Of a DNA stretch of 64,000 bases, positions 60,086-64,000 are shown piece after piece. The first letter of the stretch is position 1. Each line of letters starts with the position of its first letter. The notes beneath the pieces were generated by a model. That model saw only the letters and a list, made by a program, of their open reading frames with translations, was not told the origin of the DNA and did not search any database. The DNA lies in NCBI GenBank assembly GCA_964036665.1, contig OZ038528.1:6640501-6704500 (forward strand). Reading direction: 5' to 3'. The translations under genes and the position numbers were made by a program. The stretch is from Gordius sp. MW1 (lineage: Eukaryota; Nematomorpha; Gordioida; Gordea; Gordiidae).

Positions 60086-60732
60086 TTTGCTAAGTATTTT
60101 ATTCAAATAATTAAGTATTTTTAGCATCGTTGCTAAGTAATATTTTATTCATTTGCTAAGTATTTAATTAGTTTGCTAAGTTTTTAAATTAATTTGTAAT
60201 TATTCAAATGCTAAGTATTTTATTCATTCGCTAATTATTTAAATGAATTTTACTAAGCATTTTATTGTTTTGCTAAGTTTTTTATTTATTTGCTAAGTAT
60301 TTTAATCTTTTGCTAAGTATTTAAATTATATGCTAAGCATTCTTCAAATATATTATGCTAAGTATTCAAATATATGTTAGGTTAATAAATATAAAATTAA
60401 AAATTTTCAAAATTATTGCAATTAAAACTTTGCCCTTTTTATCTTTTTTTTAATACTCAACATTTTGATCAAAATACCTAGCTTAAAATTAAAAAAAATA
60501 CTTAGCATTTTAAGTAAAAAACTTAGCATATCAAAATAAACTTAGCAAAACATTAAAATACTTAGGAAAATTCATTTTAATACTTAGCAAATGAATAAAA
60601 TACATAGCATTTGAATGTTAAACTTACAATTAAATTAAAAACTTAGCAAACGAATTAAATACTTAGCAAATAAATAAAATACTTAGCAACGACGCTAAAA
60701 ATACTTAGCAATTTGAATAAAATACTTAGCAT
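60086..60732. repeat. TGCTAAG/CTTAGCA interspersed repeats in the foldback core
   Basis: About eleven TGCTAAG-type motifs at irregular 20-40 bp spacing fill 60086-60365 (e.g. TTTGCTAAGTATTTTATTC), and about eleven CTTAGCA motifs mirror them at 60501-60732. The unmatched centre (about 60376-60480) is the loop. Several motifs have single-base variants. Confidence 0.85.
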
Positions 60733-61205
60733 ATAATTTTTGGTGAAATACAACCACTATCCGTCACGCTACATTGCACACAAAAGGAATATGTTACAAA
60801 ATGGTGGCAATTAAAAATAAAACACTCAATAGAGGTAGGTAGGTATTAAAAACCCAAATCGCAATTTTTTTCTTAAAAATAAAAGAAATAAAATAAATTA
60901 AAATTATATTATATTTTTGTTGAATTTGCCTTAATTTTAATTGGAATAAATATTAAAATTACGATTAAATATTATATATGATCAAAATTAACAGACAAAG
61001 TGCTAAAAGACCGTAGTTAAGTTGAAATTTTAGGGTATATAAAAAAAGAAATATTGACCTTAGGTGAATTAAATTAACCTAAATGTTTAGCTTATAAGCG
61101 TTTAGGTTAATTTTGACCTCTAACCTCGAGGCCAGAGGTTAACTTTTTTAAAAGACCTCAAGGTTTTTTGAAAAGCCTAACCTAACCTATTAGGTTAGGT
61201 CGACT

Positions 61206-61486
61206 AGGTGTGGTGTTCACCCCAACCCCTCCCCCACATATATATTATACCCTATTCATAGTTATCGTTTTACTTTGCGCTTAGTCATCATTGTTACCAC
61301 TATGATAAAAATAGATGTTACACCACTTCGCTTTTTATTACCATCGCGATGGCATATAGATGTTATTATTACGATGAGTTAACCATTATTATTGATCTTA
61401 TCGATATAATTAATAACATCACTTTTTTATTTTCGTTTTTCTCTTACAAAAAAAATATATTCTACGAAAATGTAACCATACAAAAA
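61206..61486 (+). repeat. Repeat family A, copy 3
   Basis: About 280 bp, same order of parts as copies 1 and 2, starting AGGTGTGGTGTTCACCCC directly after the foldback and ending near TGTAACCATACAAAAAG. Confidence 0.75.
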
Positions 61487-62790
61487 GTAAAAATTTAATA
61501 AATATTATTTCGCGTCATTCGCTAGGTGATTATCGATCATAATTCTAAATTAATTAGTTAGAACTTTCTAATGCAATTCTATTCCACTTTACTAATTCCT
61601 TTTTTTGGTCAATGGTGATTTACGGATTTATTACCCCTATCAAAACTGCTTCCACTATATCTGGGAAAACGGATTACATATTTTTATAGGAAGTCTATTT
61701 AAAATTTAACTTGTTCTTACCACTTAAACTCTTCTTTTTCTTCCCACCCTCTCTTCAAGTCCCCATATCTAGTCAAGCACACAAGACGGAAGCTGGTATG
61801 GAGGACACTGAGAGAGAGTAAGGAAATATTAGTACTCCGCTGACAAATTGAGAAACTCTTCTTGAGAAGAAGGGGTTCAGATTAACACGGCTTAGCAGTC
61901 AAACACAAAAAATAATATAATACCCTGAAGGATTATATAATTTTCTTTAATAAAGATAAATTTAAAATGGAATGAGAATTAAGCTTTAAAAACGTAAAAG
62001 ACCATTTTTACACCTTTAACTTTATTTATATAAGTATTTCGATGGGAAATACACAAAGCATATTAATGCTCAGCTCTGGTCCTCTATCATAATTATATCA
62101 GATTACGACACAAAGTCAATATTTGCTGCCCGTTTGTTAGGCTCTAAACAAGATTATGATTGAGTAAGTCTTACAGTTTTTGATTAGTTAGTACTAATTT
62201 ATAGTGTAAATATCTATATTTGGTCAACATTAATTTAAACAAACAAATATTAGCAAGTAGGCTTAGAAGAAGTTCGGACGCGGCCCGGAATCTTGTAATC
62301 TTACTATACAACGATTAAGAACGGATCTAAAATATAAAGGATTTAAGAAAAGTTTTAAAATAATTTTTAACATATTATTTTTTTGAATTATCGGAGTAAT
62401 TTTTACAATTTTACATCACTAAAAAATTTATTTATACGGATGTGAAAATCACATAAAGCCGAACATTCTCAACTGTCAAAGTATAAAATAAAAATATTAA
62501 ATGTGAGGTCTCAGACACCATGCATTTTTATAGGCGATTTATAAAAAGGGGAAATCCAATTAAAGTCCTTACACTAGTTATTTTATTGACAAATCTGCCC
62601 ATTTAATAAATAATTTATCCTGTCGTTAATTTGTTTCAATAATGTAATTTATATAAAAGTATGCGTATGCAGGACCTCGGGGCGCTAAGATGAATAGATT
62701 AACCCACAGTCTTTAGAATTGTTACAAAATTAGATTTATAATAAAGGGGCTAAAATAAAAACAACATAGTTTTGTTAAAGAGTCATTCAT
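61487..62790. other. Non-coding flank, nothing recognised
   Basis: AT-rich with no open frame of note, no RNA gene and no repeat found by eye on either strand. Confidence 0.45.
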
Positions 62791-62862
62791 TGGCTTAATT
62801 AATCCAACAATGTACACGTCTATACCAAATCCTATAAAACAAAATACCAACTAAAATATAAA

Positions 62863-62881
62863 CCAGGGCCTTCGGTCCTGG
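62863..62881. other. Short GC hairpin
   Basis: CCAGGGCCTTCGGTCCTGG can fold into an eight-pair stem (one G-T pair) with a TTC loop. It stands at the left edge of a strongly purine-rich strand (62881-62936, GGGAAGGGGGAGGGGGGG and similar). No terminator or gene is nearby, so its role is unknown. Confidence 0.5.
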
Positions 62882-63370
62882 TGGGAAGGGGGAGGGGGGG
62901 GAGGGGAAGTGGAGGTGCAGGAGGGAAGGGGGAACGAAATTCATATATACTACGTATAAACGTAGCATATTTGCTATGCAATTTATGGGCGAGAAAGGTG
63001 GGAAGGGGCGAGAATGCCTATAGGGGGGTATAAAATGCAAAATTATTAGTAAATTATTTATAACCTGCTATAAAACACTTATTTATTTATTGAGGAATAG
63101 GTGTTTTTCATTCATTCTTATTTATCAACTTCTAAATTAATCGAAATGACGAAAGGAACGCAAATAGAGGGTATGACTTTGAAAAAGCCAATAGTCATCC
63201 TTCCAAAACGTACAACTCTCAATTTAAAGTTTTTATGATACTGTATAAATTTAAACAATTTGGTGTAGGCGACCCATAATTTGAATTATGACTATAGACT
63301 CTATTGAAATCATGCGCATATGTATAGTATAAACAAGATATTAAAAAAACGAAAAAAATTTCCAATCAGA
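62882..63370. other. Purine-rich tract and non-coding sequence
   Basis: 62882-62936 is a G/A-only strand with repeated GGGAAGGGG, followed by ordinary AT-rich sequence. Reading frames crossing it give low-complexity proline-rich peptides and were not accepted as genes. Confidence 0.5.
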
Positions 63371-63700
63371 CCTTGGCCATTGGTCATTTTTTCCATCACT
63401 TTGACAAGTGGTCATTTTTTTAATGGTTAGCAGACAGATAAAATTATAATCTAGGAAAAAAAATTAATTTTAATCTCACTTTGGCTAGTGGTCATTTTTT
63501 TTATTGGTCGCCAGCAAACGGCCAAATAGCCTATATTTAAAATATAGAAAAAAAAATTTGCTACACTTTGTCCATTGGTCATTTTTTTTATTGGTCAGTA
63601 GCCAAGACACGGTCAAAAAGGATATAAATACATAATAGACGAAAAAAAAATTTCAAATCACAATTTGACCAATGATCATTTTTTCATGGTCAGTTAAAGA
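63371..63700. repeat. Degenerate tandem repeat with TTGGTCATTTTTT core
   Basis: (C/T)TTTG(G/A/T)C(C/T/A)A(T/G)TGGTCATTTTTT-like cores recur at about 63371, 63405, 63479, 63567 and 63665. The fuller copies continue TTTATTGGTC(A/G)(G/C)(C/T)AG and an A-rich stretch. Spacing of 75-100 bp and divergence suggest an old array. Confidence 0.6.
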
Positions 63701-63723
63701 GAACTGCAAAGTCATTTTTTTTC

Positions 63724-63865
63724 AACCCGAACCCGATCCGAAATTTTTTCAAAATTTTCAACCCGCACCCGACCTGAAAGCATTTTAAATTTTTCAACCC
63801 GAAGCCGACCCGGCCCGACGCGAAAGTGTTAAAAAAAAATTTAACCGAAGCCCTTCCGAATGTGT
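63724..63865. repeat. CAACCCGAACCCGA-type repeats
   Basis: Short blocks related to CAACCCGAACCCGATCCGAA recur about four times, separated by A/T runs (CAACCCGCACCCGACCTGAA, CAACCCGAAGCCGACCCGGC, TAACCGAAGCCCTTCCGAA). Confidence 0.65.
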
Positions 63866-63911
63866 TTCAAATTTTGGTATCCAACGCGAGAATAAAAAAA
63901 ATTGCAGTGTG

Positions 63912-64000
63912 CATGGGCGTGGCCAGGGGGTAGCAGGAAGGGACGGCTGCCCCCATCTAAATTTAAAAAATCTTAGATATTTTATCAAATTATGGCTAAA
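63912..64000. mobile_element. Partial MITE cut by the window edge
   Basis: Starts CATGGGCGTGGCCAGGGGG and continues through GACGGCTGCCCCCATCT and an AT-rich interior matching, in reverse orientation, the short MITE nested in the array hAT (5351-5516). Its other end lies outside the window. Confidence 0.6.

Larger units (their letters stand above)
57936..61203. mobile_element. Large foldback element, interrupted by a Mutator-like element
   Basis: The left arm (57936-58011 plus 59639 to about 60375) and right arm (about 60480-61203) are inverted copies. Matched pairs include GCGATTTGGGTTTTTAATAC with GTATTAAAAACCCAAATCGC, ATTGCCACCATTTT with AAAATGGTGGCAAT, and GGTCTTTTAGCACTTTGTCT with AGACAAAGTGCTAAAAGACC. 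The inner third of each arm is built of short variable repeats around TGCTAAG (or CTTAGCA). The ends are rich in GGTTAGG/CCTAACC. No coding region belongs to it. It lies between copies 2 and 3 of repeat family A. Its exact ends and target duplication are not clear. Confidence 0.8.

Noticed and set aside
62795-63040. 81-codon proline-rich minus-strand frame
   Set aside because: Product of the purine-rich tract; low complexity and no splice or family support.

Overview
This window looks like AT-rich, intron-bearing animal DNA, probably from an invertebrate. Support comes from spliced coding exons, an animal-type POT1 copy, hAT and Mutator-like DNA transposons, foldback elements and a Ty3/Gypsy retrotransposon. 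No bacterial or viral gene organisation, rRNA, tRNA or CRISPR array was seen. Species and chromosome position cannot be read from the sequence.

Left flank (1 to about 2,235). The minus strand carries the last two coding exons of an unidentified host gene (2235-2341 and 1931-2103). Their reading phases match exactly across good splice sites. Two weaker candidate exons (1294-1519 and 569-815) and one small G/C-ended MITE (1532-1694) lie nearby.

Central array (about 2,235 to 56,477). Eleven head-to-tail copies of a unit of about 4.25 kb fill most of the window. Each complete unit holds, left to right: a copy of the penultimate host exon without its splice donor, a 370-bp MITE flanked by TTAA, an intronless broken copy of the first two OB folds of POT1 (telomere single-strand binding protein), and a hAT transposon with a decayed transposase. 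Only the last unit has a complete hAT, with both ends and an 8-bp target duplication. In the other complete units the hAT stops in a C-tract about 40 bp before its end and joins directly to the next unit's exon. The array therefore began as a tandem duplication with one breakpoint at the exon edge and the other in the hAT C-tract. Later events are layered on it: a 1.55-kb foldback in unit 4, a 2.0-kb deletion in unit 5, a 2.56-kb terminal-inverted-repeat element in unit 6, a 286-bp Mutator-like MITE at the same site in units 7-11 (inserted once, then amplified), and a young, whole-looking Mag-like Gypsy element inside the unit 11 MITE.

Right flank (56,516 to 64,000). This is a repeat-dense region: four copies of a 106-bp tandem repeat, three copies of a repeat of about 280 bp, and a 3.3-kb foldback with arms full of TGCTAAG motifs. 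A 1.6-kb Mutator-like element with a perfect 9-bp target duplication is inserted into the foldback's left arm. Beyond about 61.5 kb only minor repeats and a partial MITE at the window edge are seen.

The most noteworthy item is the array: a host exon, a dead POT1 retrocopy-like sequence and a hAT element amplified together, with a POT1 OB1-sized reading frame intact in ten units. The main alternative to biological interest is plain satellite-like amplification of dead sequence.
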